A stretch of DNA of 52,290 nt from the NCBI GenBank assembly GCA_963840725.1, contig CAWIZY010000006.1, positions 1-52,290 on the forward strand, in the 5' to 3' direction. Position 1 is the first letter of the stretch. Every line of letters starts with the position of its first letter. This DNA comes from CAVWDU01 sp963840725 (lineage in GTDB: Bacteria > Pseudomonadota > Gammaproteobacteria > Pseudomonadales > Halieaceae). The notes beneath the pieces are model-generated. The model searched no databases. It was not told the DNA's origin and saw nothing but the letters and a program-made list of their open reading frames with translations. The position numbers were made by a program, and so were the translations under genes. Positions 43,819 through 52,140 of the stretch are shown here, piece by piece.

Positions 43819-44697
43819 ATGAAACAAGACCAGATAGACGAGCAGGTGTTTGAACTGTACGACGAGTACTGCCACGGTGATATTGATAGACGCGAGTTCT
43901 TCAAGCGCGCCGGTCAGCTGGCCCTAACAGGCGCGGCAGTGATCGCCATGGCCGAAGCACTGCTACCAGATTACGCGGCGGCTCAGGAAATTCAGTTTAC
44001 CGACGAGCGCATCAAACCGAACTGGATCAATTATCCATCGCCGGGAGGCACATCGGGCGAGATGCGAGCTTACCTGGCCGCGCCGGTTGGCGATGGTCCA
44101 TTCCCCGCAGTACTGGTAATGCATGAAAATCGGGGTTTGAATCCGTACATCCAGGATGTCGCCCGGCGGTTCGCGGTTGCCGGATTCCTTGCACTGGCAC
44201 CCGATGGTCTGTCACCGATTGGTGGTTATCCCGGAAATGACGACGACGGGCGGGCGATGCAGCGAGGACTGGACCAGGCGAAGCTTCGCCAGGATATGCT
44301 CAACAGTGCACGTTTCGTAAAAGCGCACACCCTCTCAAACGGCAAGCTTGGCGCAACCGGGTTCTGTTGGGGCGGTGGCACTACCAACTTCCTCGCCACG
44401 GAAATGGGCGAAGAGCTCGACGCTGGCGCGCCCTTCTATGGCAGTGCGGCGGCAACGGAGAAAGTGCCGCAGATCAAGGCCGCCTTGCAGGTGCACTACG
44501 CCGAGGAGGACAAGCGCGTGAATGCCATGCGCCCTGAATTCGAGGCCGCACTCAAGGCCGCCGGCGTAACTTATGAAATGCATACATATCAGGGCACTCG
44601 CCACGGATTCCACAACTATTCAACACCGCGGTATAACGAGGAGGCCGCCCAGCTGGCCTGGGATCGGATGGTCGCGTTCTTCGCTGAACACCTCTAG
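43819..44697 (+). CDS. Dienelactone hydrolase family protein, exported
   Basis: The 292-residue alpha/beta-hydrolase has a Tat-like N terminus (DIDRREFFKRAGQLALTGAA) behind a short helical leader. The catalytic triad pattern is that of dienelactone hydrolases: nucleophile Cys in GATGFCWGGG, Asp in YAEEDKRVN, and His in GTRHGFHNYS; GHENRGL-like MHENRGLNPYIQDV forms the oxyanion side. Classical members open dienelactones in chloroaromatic breakdown, but many paralogues have unknown substrates. A GCGGGAG ribosome site precedes the ATG. It follows the symporter gene and may process its substrate outside the membrane. Confidence 0.87.
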   Translation: MKQDQIDEQVFELYDEYCHGDIDRREFFKRAGQLALTGAAVIAMAEALLPDYAAAQEIQFTDERIKPNWINYPSPGGTSGEMRAYLAAPVGDGPFPAVLVMHENRGLNPYIQDVARRFAVAGFLALAPDGLSPIGGYPGNDDDGRAMQRGLDQAKLRQDMLNSARFVKAHTLSNGKLGATGFCWGGGTTNFLATEMGEELDAGAPFYGSAAATEKVPQIKAALQVHYAEEDKRVNAMRPEFEAALKAAGVTYEMHTYQGTRHGFHNYSTPRYNEEAAQLAWDRMVAFFAEHL

Positions 44698-44754
44698 CCC
44701 GGTTCGCCCACCCGGTTTCTTCTACTGCGGCCGGCCACACCTGCGCCGGCCGGC

Positions 44755-44824
44755 ACACCTCGCCGGCCGCACCTCGCCGGCCGCACCTCGCCGGCCACAC
44801 CTCGCCGGCCACACCTCGCCGGCC
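44755..44824. repeat. Five tandem 14-base GC-rich repeats
   Basis: Five adjacent copies of [A/G]CACCTCGCCGGCC (44755, 44769, 44783, 44797 and 44811), with a sixth partial unit. The units differ only in the first base, so the array is young. It sits between the dienelactone hydrolase stop and the PhyH-like gene. The CGCCGGCC core is self-complementary enough to stack into hairpins. No coding sense. Confidence 0.9.
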
Positions 44825-44910
44825 ACACCTACCAGCGGCTCAGCGCCAAACTGGAAAAGTGATCAGAATCGGTGGATCATGGAGGCCATTCAGATACATG
44901 GCCGGCCGCA

Positions 44911-45717
44911 ATGAAACGGACCCCAGACTCCCTCGCCAAGCTCGAAGCGAGCACCCAGACTGTGGACATCGCCGACGAGTTACTGCGCGTTGGCGCGGTT
45001 ATCGTCAGTGGAGTCGCGACGCAAACACTCCTCGATGCGGTTGGCGCGGAACTACGCCCGCATTACGACGAGCAGGGCAGGAGTTTTCAGAATGATTTCA
45101 ATGGCTACAAGACACTGAGGCTGGGCCGCATCCTCGCACTCTCCCGATCTGCGGCAGCGCTGATCGCACACCCCCTGGTGGTGGCAGTAGCCGATGCCAT
45201 TTTGTTGCGTCACTGTGAGAATTACCGCATTGGCAGCTGCACCGCTATTGAAATACTGCCCGGTGAAGGCGACCAGGTATTGCACCGGGATGACGATATC
45301 TATCCGTTGCGGGTGCCCGGGGTGGAGTACCAGATATCCGCCATGTGGGCGCTGGATGACTTCACCCTCGAAAACGGTGCAACACGGGTCGTACCCGGCA
45401 GCCACGATATGCGCGAGATACGGTCGGTGCGGGACCAGGAGGTAAAGCAGGCCGTGATGGAACGTGGTTCGGTATTGTTTTACATGGGCTCCACCATACA
45501 TGGGGGTGGCGCCAACCGAGCCAGCAAACCCCGGTCAGGTCTTATAAACACCTACTCGCTGGGCTGGCTCAGACAGGAAGAGAATCACTACCTCAGCATC
45601 CCACGGGAAGTCGCCGACAGTTATCCTCAACACATTCGTCGACTCATGGGTTACCAGTCACATGATTTACTGGGCGTGTACCCCGGCGATCCCGACGGTA
45701 AGTGGTTCGAGGCCTGA
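44911..45717 (+). CDS. Phytanoyl-CoA dioxygenase family (Fe(II)/2-oxoglutarate) protein
   Basis: A 268-residue protein with the jelly-roll oxygenase motifs: His125-x-Asp127 in QVLHRDDDIYPL, distal His197 in TIHGGGANRA, and the 2-oxoglutarate-binding Arg a few residues later (PRSGLINTYSL). ISAMWALDDFTLENGATRVVPGSH is the family's strand-turn before the second His. It probably hydroxylates or otherwise oxidises a small molecule in the cytoplasm; PhyH members act on lipids, halogenation targets and phosphonates. The start at ATG 44911 lacks a clear ribosome site; a GTG at 44872 is the alternative. It lies right after the tandem repeats and may belong with the hydrolase gene. Confidence 0.85.
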   Translation: MKRTPDSLAKLEASTQTVDIADELLRVGAVIVSGVATQTLLDAVGAELRPHYDEQGRSFQNDFNGYKTLRLGRILALSRSAAALIAHPLVVAVADAILLRHCENYRIGSCTAIEILPGEGDQVLHRDDDIYPLRVPGVEYQISAMWALDDFTLENGATRVVPGSHDMREIRSVRDQEVKQAVMERGSVLFYMGSTIHGGGANRASKPRSGLINTYSLGWLRQEENHYLSIPREVADSYPQHIRRLMGYQSHDLLGVYPGDPDGKWFEA

Positions 45718-45849
45718 TTGGTCAGCTACCATACGCGCCTGGATCTGGGATTGGTCCGCGCCCTCCATCGTCGGCCAGGGAGCTGGCCTGAGCGGGAACA
45801 AGCACCGGTTGGTGTCGTACGGCATGTGCTGCAATACGTTTGTCACCCG

Positions 45850-46200
45850 TCAGGGCAAGCGCGTTGTCACCCAGCACTCGCTCATGCCGCGAAAGCTGGG
45901 GATGGCATGGTGCGTGTAGCCCCGGTCAGCGAGACGAATGCCCGGGAAACGATCCAGCAGGCCAAGTATGGCTTCCTGGGCCTCCAATCTCGCCAGGTGC
46001 GCGCCAAGGCATAGGTGCCTGCCGCCACCGATGGCCTGGTGCTGGACATCCGCTCGTTGGATGTCGAAGCGATCCGGGTCCGGGTAAACATCCGGATCGC
46101 GGTTCGCCGCCGCCAGGGAGACACTGAGTGATTCGCCCTTGTGCACGGGACACCCAACCACTTCAGTCAATTTGGAAGTACCCGCCAGCAGAGTGCCACG
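45850..46200 (-). pseudogene. Cytochrome P450 relic (C-terminal end)
   Basis: About 115 codons carry the last third of a bacterial P450: VHKGESLSVSLAAANRDPDV, DPDRFDIQRAD, the heme-binding GGGRHLCLGAHLARLE with the axial Cys, and a normal C terminus. The N-terminal 280 or so residues, including the oxygen-binding I helix and ExxR, are missing upstream. A microsatellite follows at 46338, so a slippage or deletion there may have cut the gene. It cannot bind substrate and is a dead fragment. Confidence 0.8.
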
Positions 46201-46206
46201 CGGCAA

Positions 46207-46647
46207 TGACCTTGGCCCAAAGGTTGAAACGCGTCTTCAACATAGACATTGAGGTCTGCGGGCGCTGCGGAGGTGCTGTCAGGGCTATCGTCGAACCGCT
46301 GCATTGAGGAAACAGGATGTCATTGACAGAATCCTGTCCCACCCACCCACCCACCCACCCACCCACCCACCCACCCGGCCCCACCAGGCACGCTGCCTCT
46401 GTTCGAGGGAAGAGGCGCGCGGTAGCAGAGTTCGCGTTATCACCGTTGAATCAGCAGGGACGCTACTGAACATTCGGTCGGCATGGGCTCCTGCGCGCGG
46501 CAGGACAGAAATGGCCGGAATAGATTTAGACGGGAACAATGCGAGCGTGACTTCGAGATGATCAATGACGAGCAAGCGTAATCTTCAGGCAAAAGACCGG
46601 GATGATGAGAGAGATGTTTTTGCCAATAGTCCCTTTAACTTTCCTCG
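46207..46647. other. Gene-free stretch with a microsatellite
   Basis: Apart from the CCCA microsatellite it holds no gene. The minus-strand frames through the repeat only encode Gly-Trp-Val tracts and are artefacts. The stretch between the microsatellite and the IS element (46380-46640) has no recognised coding sequence. Confidence 0.4.
46338..46376. repeat. CCCA tetranucleotide microsatellite
   Basis: Ten CCC tracts separated by single A bases. The minus strand is GGGT repeated, which is a sequence able to fold into G-quadruplexes. Such tracts slip easily during replication. Confidence 0.95.
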
Positions 46648-47740
46648 TATAGACGCCCCCTTTGTCAACCTGAACAAATATCTTGATCACTGAGCGGGGT
46701 TTGACCTTGGACTAACATCCTTGTATCCGCGTGCTGGTTAACGCATTAAGATCTGTCCGATTCGGGGTTTCCACAACCTATACTCAGTGACTATTTTCGC
46801 TAAAGAAAAACTCGTGGGCTTCCCAATCTCCGGCCTAACCTCTGGATCAAGCAGTGTGCTCAGCCTGACAAAAACCTCTCTAAACTTTACACATCATCGT
46901 CGCTCAGACAGCTGCCAAGCGCAGCGACTCCCAGACAAATCCCACCATTTCCCGGGCACAGGCCGCTTTCACCTTGTTGGGGTGCTTGCCCGCCAATAGC
47001 AACCGATTTCCTTTTTTGCACAATCGACGTAAGCAACGAGTCGCAATCTCAACATATTCCGGCACCGAGCCCGCCTGCCTTAACCTAACATCTTTACTCA
47101 GCCGCGTGGTGCGGTAGCCCCGCTGGTTCGCCTCGATGAAGGCGGTACGCAAATAGCGGTTACCGTGCTCGGTGATACCGAACCGTTTGCGCCAGTTCCT
47201 CGATCTGCGCGTTGTAATCAGCCAGTGACCGGTTGATATCCTGCAACTGGCGGTACAGGAGGTCCAGGTTTACTTTGAGACTGCCCGGTTGGTCGGCAAT
47301 CGTTCGTTCGAGCCAGCTATGGTGCTGGATCGTCCAATGGCTTTTATGCTGGGTCTCGGCTTTGTAATGGAGGCCATTGCGGCGCAGTATCGCCTGCAGA
47401 TGCCGGCGCACCTGTTCCCGCTGATGCATAAGGCTCTGCCGGGTAGGAAGCCTCACAAACCACCTTGATGGTGTACCTGGCAAAGTGTTTCCGGACCTTG
47501 GCCAATTGCCCCAACAGGCCCTTCAGGGTTGGTCTGCACCTGAAGCTGAGGAGTTCACCGGATTCCTTGTTCAGCGCACAACCGTGGTACTGAGTATCAT
47601 GAACATCCAGGCGATATAGACTATTTTTTGTGTCATAGACGCCTCCGCTATTTGCGAGATTATGCGGTATTGCCCACCGCTTTGAGGTACCCCATCTACA
47701 AGGATAGCCCTTGATGCTGGTGAAGGTGGGGGCGTCTATA
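46648..47740 (-). mobile_element. IS1111-type (IS110 family) element with perfect 13 bp inverted repeats, defective
   Basis: The relic transposase below is bracketed by TATAGACGCCCCC at 46648-46660 and its exact complement GGGGGCGTCTATA at 47728-47740. IS110 elements of the IS1111 group are known for such subterminal inverted repeats and no target duplication. The element as bounded is about 1.1 kb, shorter than intact relatives, which fits the internal deletions in its gene. True ends may lie a few bases outside the repeats. Confidence 0.75.
46904..47636 (-). pseudogene. IS110-family transposase with two internal deletions
   Basis: From ATG 47636 the frame gives the N terminus SLYRLDVHDTQYHGCALNKE, RCRPTLKGLLGQLAK and RYTIKV, which contains the first acidic residue. 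It then loses frame, and the second frame continues QREQVRRHLQAILRRNGLHY, KSHWTIQHHSWLERT and LADYNAQIEELAQTVRY. Near 47155 there is another break, followed by GITEHGNRYLRTAFIEANQR and the C terminus ending REMVGFVWESL. Compared with intact relatives, about 70 residues between the first two parts and the central GxxG region are gone. It is dead. Confidence 0.8.
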
Positions 47741-47750
47741 TCATCTATCC

Positions 47751-48941
47751 TTGACGACCATCAACGGTACGCTCACAGAGTTTAACGAGACGACCCAAAA
47801 ACGACGCTCGATTGTTACCTATCCAGAGCGAGTTTATGGCGCTGACCCCAAAGATCTGAAATATCGCAGTAACTGGAATCCGCCGGTGATTACCTCGCCG
47901 CATGCGGAGGGCACCGCGTACATCGCTGTGACCGGATACAAGCTGAATGACTTTGCGCCGTACATTTACCGCACCCGTAATCATGGCAAGCGCTGGGGTC
48001 GTATTGATGCGGGGTTACCCGATGGCGCGTTTATGCGCGTGGTGCGCGAAGATCCCATGGGGCGTCCTTCTTCCAGAAGCAGGGACTTTGAAGGCAAAAA
48101 CCCATTCCCCAAACTACCAATCTATTACTATTTAGCACAAGACCTGACCGATGATGCGGCCCTGTCTATCGAGATTCTCGACAGTCAGGGGCAGGTGCTA
48201 CGACTCTATAGCGACGGAGAAAGTGATCACGACCGTTGTCCTATTGCCGGTATGGACCCTCGACGGCCTCTTAGGCTGGAATACCCATCAACGGACGCCG
48301 GACTGCAGCGCTGGGATTGGGGTCTACGGAGTAACGATCTGCGTTGCGTTGATGGTCATACTCTTTTTGAGGGTTATAAAGGCCCTATCGTTGCTTCCGG
48401 GATGTACAGCGTTCGAGTTATGGCGGGATCCAACAGCGCTAGTGTAACGTTTGAATTGCTTCCCGATGCACGCGCGCCTGCAAATGATCAAGAGCTTGCA
48501 GCCTGGGTGCTGATGCAGAGTGATGTCGCCTCGACTCTGGAAGAGGTTTTGGCGGCGCTCGAGGGCGCTCGCGCCGCACGCGAGCAAGTGCAAAAACTGC
48601 AATCTGAGTATGTTGATGCTCAGCTTCAGGTGCTTGCTGGGGCTGCTGTTAGCGCTATCGATGATTGGGAGTCGGGTATTACAGAGCTGCGTCATGAGAC
48701 ATTCGAAGACGAAGATGCCTGGGTAATGATGCTCGATGGGCAGTTGCGCCATCTTCTGGATATTGTCGGGGGCGGCGGAGCGCCGGTTACCGGCGGTGCC
48801 AGAGAACGCCATGCCGACCTCAACGTGCAATGGTCAGAACATAAAGCGGCGTTGCGGCAAATAAGTGCTGAGGAGTTGCAGGCCGTAAATGTCTGGGCGA
48901 GAGAGCAATCGGTACCGCATGTGCAGACGCCATTGCATTGA
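47751..48941 (+). pseudogene. VPS10/BNR-type glycosyl hydrolase relic (truncated, internally deleted)
   Basis: The 396-codon frame starts right after the IS element without its own N terminus. It reads GTLTEFNETTQKRRSIVTYP, DPKDLKYRSNWNPPVITSPH and YIYRTRNHGKRWGRIDAGLP, matching BNR/VPS10-type beta-propeller proteins annotated as glycosyl hydrolases. At REDPMG it jumps to KLPIYYYLAQDLTDDAALSI, which belongs to the later beta-sandwich domain. The C-terminal helical region (LEEVLAALEGARAAREQVQK) is complete. About 400 N-terminal residues and some 150-250 central residues are missing. The frame remains open, so a product could still be made, but it would lack most of the propeller. Confidence 0.6.
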
Positions 48942-49722
48942 ATACGGGGTCAATTTCTCAGGATATGTGTATCTCGGATTGACCCAGCAGCAAAGTCGGA
49001 GTTCGATGCTGATCAGTTGGCTAGGCCCGCTCTGGCGGGGCAAGCTTTAGTGCAACCAGCGGGTCAATTTCTGATGCAAGTCAACACGTAGCCAAAGCTC
49101 AGGTTTAAAAATCCCGCCCCCTTCGGCGAAAAAAGGCGTCAGCCAACACAAGCGCAAAGGCTGTCGGCGTCTTTGCAGTATCTTCTTTTTGCATGGATCT
49201 GCCGAGGGCAACACGTTGTAGAACTAACAACACAAGCGGCCTGCATCCGAAGCTGATGCACACCCGGTTCTTGTCCATCTACCGGCGCGTCGGCAGGCGT
49301 ATACGCACATATTTACGGGGAGATCTCACGGTGCAATTCACAGATTTATTTCGGCCAAAGCCGCAAGCAACGTCCGCCCGGGTGCGGAGCAGCACCTGCC
49401 GCGCCTATGTGGTGGAGTTGGAACACGAAAACGAAGGACCGTCGCGCATGATCGAAAGTCTGACAGGGCGCGCAATACATTTTTGATCGCTTGATCATGT
49501 GCGTGATGTCTTTCGCCAGCGAGGTGTGGAACAAGCAATTCTGGTTCAACATCACGCCTGCGAGGAACTCAGCGCTCTGGGTGTTTCAAGGCCAGAAGAA
49601 TCAGGTGTCCCTTTTTTTTAGCAGCACCACTTTTCGGTAGCCAGCGATAAATCGGTAGCGAGTAAACCCCGTCAAACAGCACACACTGTTTGCGGGGCTT
49701 GTGGATGACGCCAAACTACTTG
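48942..49722. other. Gene-poor stretch, decayed
   Basis: About 780 bases without a supported gene. GGGTCAATTTCT occurs at about 48946 and 49063. Frames at 49193-49486 (FTDLFRPKPQATSARVRS) and 49498-49641 (EVWNKQFWFNITPARNS) look like possible remains of coding DNA, but I recognise neither. Confidence 0.35.
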
Positions 49723-49848
49723 TTAGCGCCTGTCTGACTCGCGCACTTCAATGGCTTGCATTTTGAGCTTGCCGAGCTCGCGAAGACCAAGAGCAAAAAC
49801 GGATCCTAGAATAACCAGATTGAGTATAGGCAGCGCAGCATTTTCCAT
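49723..49848 (-). CDS. Small single-span membrane protein (41 residues)
   Basis: A short frame starting MENAALPILNLVILGSVFAL and ending VRESDRR. It has a hydrophobic helix followed by a charged amphipathic tail, and an AAGGA ribosome site eight bases before the ATG. These features suggest a real small membrane protein. I recognise no family. It diverges from the HiPIP gene across a 325-base region that carries two palindromic or near-palindromic sites. Confidence 0.5.
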   Translation of the reverse strand: MENAALPILNLVILGSVFALGLRELGKLKMQAIEVRESDRR

Positions 49849-50049
49849 TTCTATATTCCTTCACAGTCTTGCTGTGGGATGTGAGTTGATAGCAGATCTG
49901 CAACGTCATGAAGCAGGTCTTCGAGGAGATTACGGCAAGCCTTGCGAAAATGGATTGTCATAATCACGGCCTGTCAAGAACAATGAATGAGACAAAACGT
50001 GAACGCTTGAAAATCTGTCAGCATTGACGGTCGCCAATGAAAAGCGGAA

Positions 50050-50064
50050 TGCAAATAATTCTCA
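50050..50064. promoter_or_regulatory. Fur-box-like site
   Basis: TGCAAAT-A-ATTCTCA agrees with the 7-1-7 Fur consensus (TGATAAT-N-ATTATCA) at 11 of 14 positions. It lies 109 bases upstream of the HiPIP start. Iron control of an iron-sulfur protein would be sensible, but one site by eye is weak evidence. Confidence 0.35.
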
Positions 50065-50066
50065 TG

Positions 50067-50083
50067 CGCACCAATATGGTGCA
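50067..50083. promoter_or_regulatory. NtrC-type palindrome
   Basis: CGCACCAATATGGTGCA differs from the NtrC consensus (TGCACC-N5-GGTGCA) by one base. The arms GCACCA/TGGTGC are perfect around ATA. NtrC activates sigma-54 promoters under nitrogen limitation, but I see no matching -24/-12 element nearby, so this might be a repressor site of another family. Confidence 0.45.
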
Positions 50084-50172
50084 CCCGACCAAGACGAAAG
50101 CTGAACAACGGTGAGCCGATCATTCAGGGCCCCCCGTATCGTTGGATGTACATACACTCAAATGAAGAGTTC

Positions 50173-50490
50173 ATGATGAACAATATTAATCGTCGCAAAT
50201 TCTTACAGTCGTCCGCCGTTGCCGGCGCAGGTCTTGTCATTGCCCGATTCAGCCACGCGCAGGATGTGATAGGCGAAGACGAGGGTATTGCGGTAGCTAT
50301 GGGCTATAAGGCGGATCACACCGCCGTTGACATCACAAAGTGGTCAAAGAAAGCAGGAGCGGATGGTGCACAGCAGCAGTGCACCAGCTGTTCTTTGTAC
50401 CAGCGCATCGACGACGACTACGGTCTGTGTCCGATTTTTGCCGGTAAGCGCGTACATGCCAATGGCTGGTGTAACGGCTGGGTAGCGTGA
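50173..50490 (+). CDS. High-potential iron-sulfur protein (HiPIP), Tat-exported
   Basis: The ATG at 50173 (GAAGAG upstream) gives a 105-residue protein with a Tat signal (NINRRKFLQSSAVAGAGLVI). The mature part has the HiPIP pattern of four cluster cysteines, Cys70-x2-Cys73, Cys86 and Cys100, with YKADH and a C-terminal GWCNGW core. HiPIPs carry electrons in the periplasm between the bc1 complex and a terminal acceptor such as a photosynthetic reaction centre or cytochrome oxidase. No partner is in the window. It starts 16 bases before a HAD-like gene and may be co-transcribed with it. Confidence 0.9.
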   Translation: MMNNINRRKFLQSSAVAGAGLVIARFSHAQDVIGEDEGIAVAMGYKADHTAVDITKWSKKAGADGAQQQCTSCSLYQRIDDDYGLCPIFAGKRVHANGWCNGWVA

Positions 50491-50506
50491 TCCGGGGAGC
50501 GTCATT

Positions 50507-51211
50507 ATGAAAGCATGTTTACTGGGGTCCACGGGCGTCGTTGTAGAAACATCGCGCCTGCAACGGCTGGCTTACAACGCGGCATTCGAAGAGTTGGGGC
50601 TTGATCTTTACTGGAATGTCGCGACGTACTGCTCACTCCTGGGAATCCCCGGGGAAGTTCGTCGACTGGAGCTCGCTCTTGGCGATCAGGCGCCAATGGG
50701 TCTTGCAGATGAGACCTTGGCTCTGCAGCGTAAGCACTTCACCCGGATTGTCGAGGGCGGGCTGCAGTTGCGGCCCGGTGTTGCAAGCGTCATTGGTTTT
50801 TGTAAACGCAATGACATCCGGCTCGGCTGGGTGACTACAGAAGACCCAGCGCTCGTCGAGCTTTTGTTGGAACGCACTGCGGGTATCGGCAAGGGCACGT
50901 TTGACGTGGTCCTGAGCGAAGGTGACGTCAGGGCAGAAAAACCCGCCCCGGCTATTTATCACCACGCCCTTGGCTTACTCAAGGAGACCCCCGCCAACGT
51001 CATAGCAGTGGAGGACACTGCGTTGGGGCAGGCAGCGGCTCTGGAGGCCGAGCTACAGTGTTACCTGTACGCGGGCGAGTACGCGGTGCTGGAAAACAAT
51101 GTGTTAGCAACGCGTGATATTCATCAGACAATCACCCGTGCCCATTCGCTATGGGGGCGCGGTGATGATCTTCCAAGCGCGATGGCAATGGCTAGCAATG
51201 CCAACCTCTGA
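50507..51211 (+). CDS. HAD-superfamily protein lacking the nucleophile Asp
   Basis: The 234-residue protein has a CbbY-like HAD fold: helical cap (LAYNAAFEELGLDLYWNVAT), motif II WVTTED, motif III Lys145 in VRAEKPAPAIY and motif IV EDTALGQ (Glu169-Asp170). The first loop, normally DxDGTL, reads LLGSTGVVVET, so the nucleophile Asp is Gly7 and the acid/base Asp is Thr9. Such a protein should not be an Asp-based phosphatase. Members of this form exist elsewhere in my memory, so the change is probably family-wide and not decay. A GGGGAG site precedes the ATG. It follows HiPIP closely and may bind a ligand or regulate. Confidence 0.8.
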   Translation: MKACLLGSTGVVVETSRLQRLAYNAAFEELGLDLYWNVATYCSLLGIPGEVRRLELALGDQAPMGLADETLALQRKHFTRIVEGGLQLRPGVASVIGFCKRNDIRLGWVTTEDPALVELLLERTAGIGKGTFDVVLSEGDVRAEKPAPAIYHHALGLLKETPANVIAVEDTALGQAAALEAELQCYLYAGEYAVLENNVLATRDIHQTITRAHSLWGRGDDLPSAMAMASNANL

Positions 51212-51288
51212 GCGGGTTTATGGCCGCTGCGTCTGCCGGATAAGGACGAAGCCATGATCGTCAATGCAATCGCCTGGACGGTGAAGAT

Positions 51289-51696
51289 ATGAGCGTGGTG
51301 GACTGGCAGGTCGCAGCTGCCCAGCTTGTAGTGGCGTTCCTGTTCGGTGGGTCGCTGCTGTATTCATCGGCCTTTGCTGCGTTTCTGTTTAAAACCCTGC
51401 CTCCCAGCGAGGCGGGGACTTTGCTGCGCAAAGCGTTTACGCAGTTTTATCTATGGCTCATTGTCACGTCGCTGGTCGGAGCCCTTCTCCTAGTGAACAT
51501 CGACCTTGGCAGCAGTATTATTCTTGCAGCCATCGCGCTGATAACGGTGCCCTTACGACAACAGCTGATGCCGGCAATCAATGCTGCCTCGGATGCCGGA
51601 GACCGCCAGCACTTTTCGCGATTGCACCTGCTCTCGGTTGTTGTGGGCCTTTGTCAGATTGTAGCGATGGCGGCAGTACTGCTTCGGGCGTTCTGA
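51289..51696 (+). CDS. DUF4149-type four-helix membrane protein
   Basis: A 135-residue protein with four hydrophobic helices (QLVVAFLFGGSLLYSSAFAA; FYLWLIVTSLVGALLLVNI; SIILAAIALITVPLRQQLMP; LHLLSVVVGLCQIVAMAAVL). The Gly-Ser-rich first helix, the LF..LP..AG.L....F..FY spacing and the HFSRLH linker agree with DUF4149/TMEM205-like proteins. Function unknown. It starts after GGTGAAG, 77 bases behind the HAD-like gene. Confidence 0.7.
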   Translation: MSVVDWQVAAAQLVVAFLFGGSLLYSSAFAAFLFKTLPPSEAGTLLRKAFTQFYLWLIVTSLVGALLLVNIDLGSSIILAAIALITVPLRQQLMPAINAASDAGDRQHFSRLHLLSVVVGLCQIVAMAAVLLRAF

Positions 51697-51848
51697 GCGG
51701 CGCGAGCCGCCCACCGGCTCGATACTCACGGCCACTCCCTGCGCCACCGCAAACTCTGCGATTCTTGTTCGGGGGCTAGGCCTTTTCCAGGCACAATTCT
51801 TTATACTTTGCCGGCGTAGGGAGAGCCGTCACTGCGACAACAGCTTGA

Positions 51849-52140
51849 TGTCAGCCCCGGGAACGACAAGCAGGCCGAACCATAGATGCATCGCAAATTT
51901 TTCTGCAACTGGCAATTATTCTTGTCGCTGCCCGGGGTGCGTCTACTCTTGCATCACGCTTCGGCGCACCCAGTGTTATTGGCGAACTGGTCGCCGGCAT
52001 TATCCTGGGACCCAGCCTGCCGGGCAGGCTCGAGCCCACAGAGCTAATCCGTTTATTGGCCGAGCTTGGCATTATCCTGCTGCTATTTGAGGTAGGGGTG
52101 GACACCGACCTCTCTCGCTTGGCGCAGTCCGGATGGCGCT
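51849..52140 (+). pseudogene. Cation/proton antiporter (CPA2/KefB-like) N-terminal relic
   Basis: The frame gives DASQIFLQLAIILVAARGAS, ASRFGAPSVIGELVAGIILG, PSLPGRLEPTELIRLLAELG and IILLLFEVGVDTDLSRLAQ. These are the first three membrane helices of Kef/NapA-type antiporters, including the GAPSVIGELLAGIILGP signature and the EVGVDTDL helix end. No start codon precedes it (CQPRERQAGRT after a stop), and past 52140 the frame becomes random. The remaining nine or so helices are missing or beyond the window. Confidence 0.75.

Larger units (their letters stand above)
49849..50172. other. Divergent intergenic region
   Basis: No gene. It separates the small membrane protein from the HiPIP gene and contains two candidate regulatory sites (50050-50064 and 50067-50083). 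No sigma-54 promoter could be found toward either gene. Confidence 0.4.

Noticed and set aside
44552..44812. Minus-strand frame through the 14-base repeats
   Set aside because: It is made mostly of repeat translation and overlaps the dienelactone hydrolase gene in antisense.
44755..44824. CRISPR array
   Set aside because: Units are 14 bases long and directly adjacent with no spacers, and no cas gene is present.
46163..46575. Gly-Trp-Val-rich proteins across the CCCA repeat
   Set aside because: The residues are only the translation of a tetranucleotide repeat.
50084..50172. Sigma-54 promoter for HiPIP
   Set aside because: No TGGCAC-N5-TTGCA-like sequence exists between the NtrC-like palindrome and the start codon.
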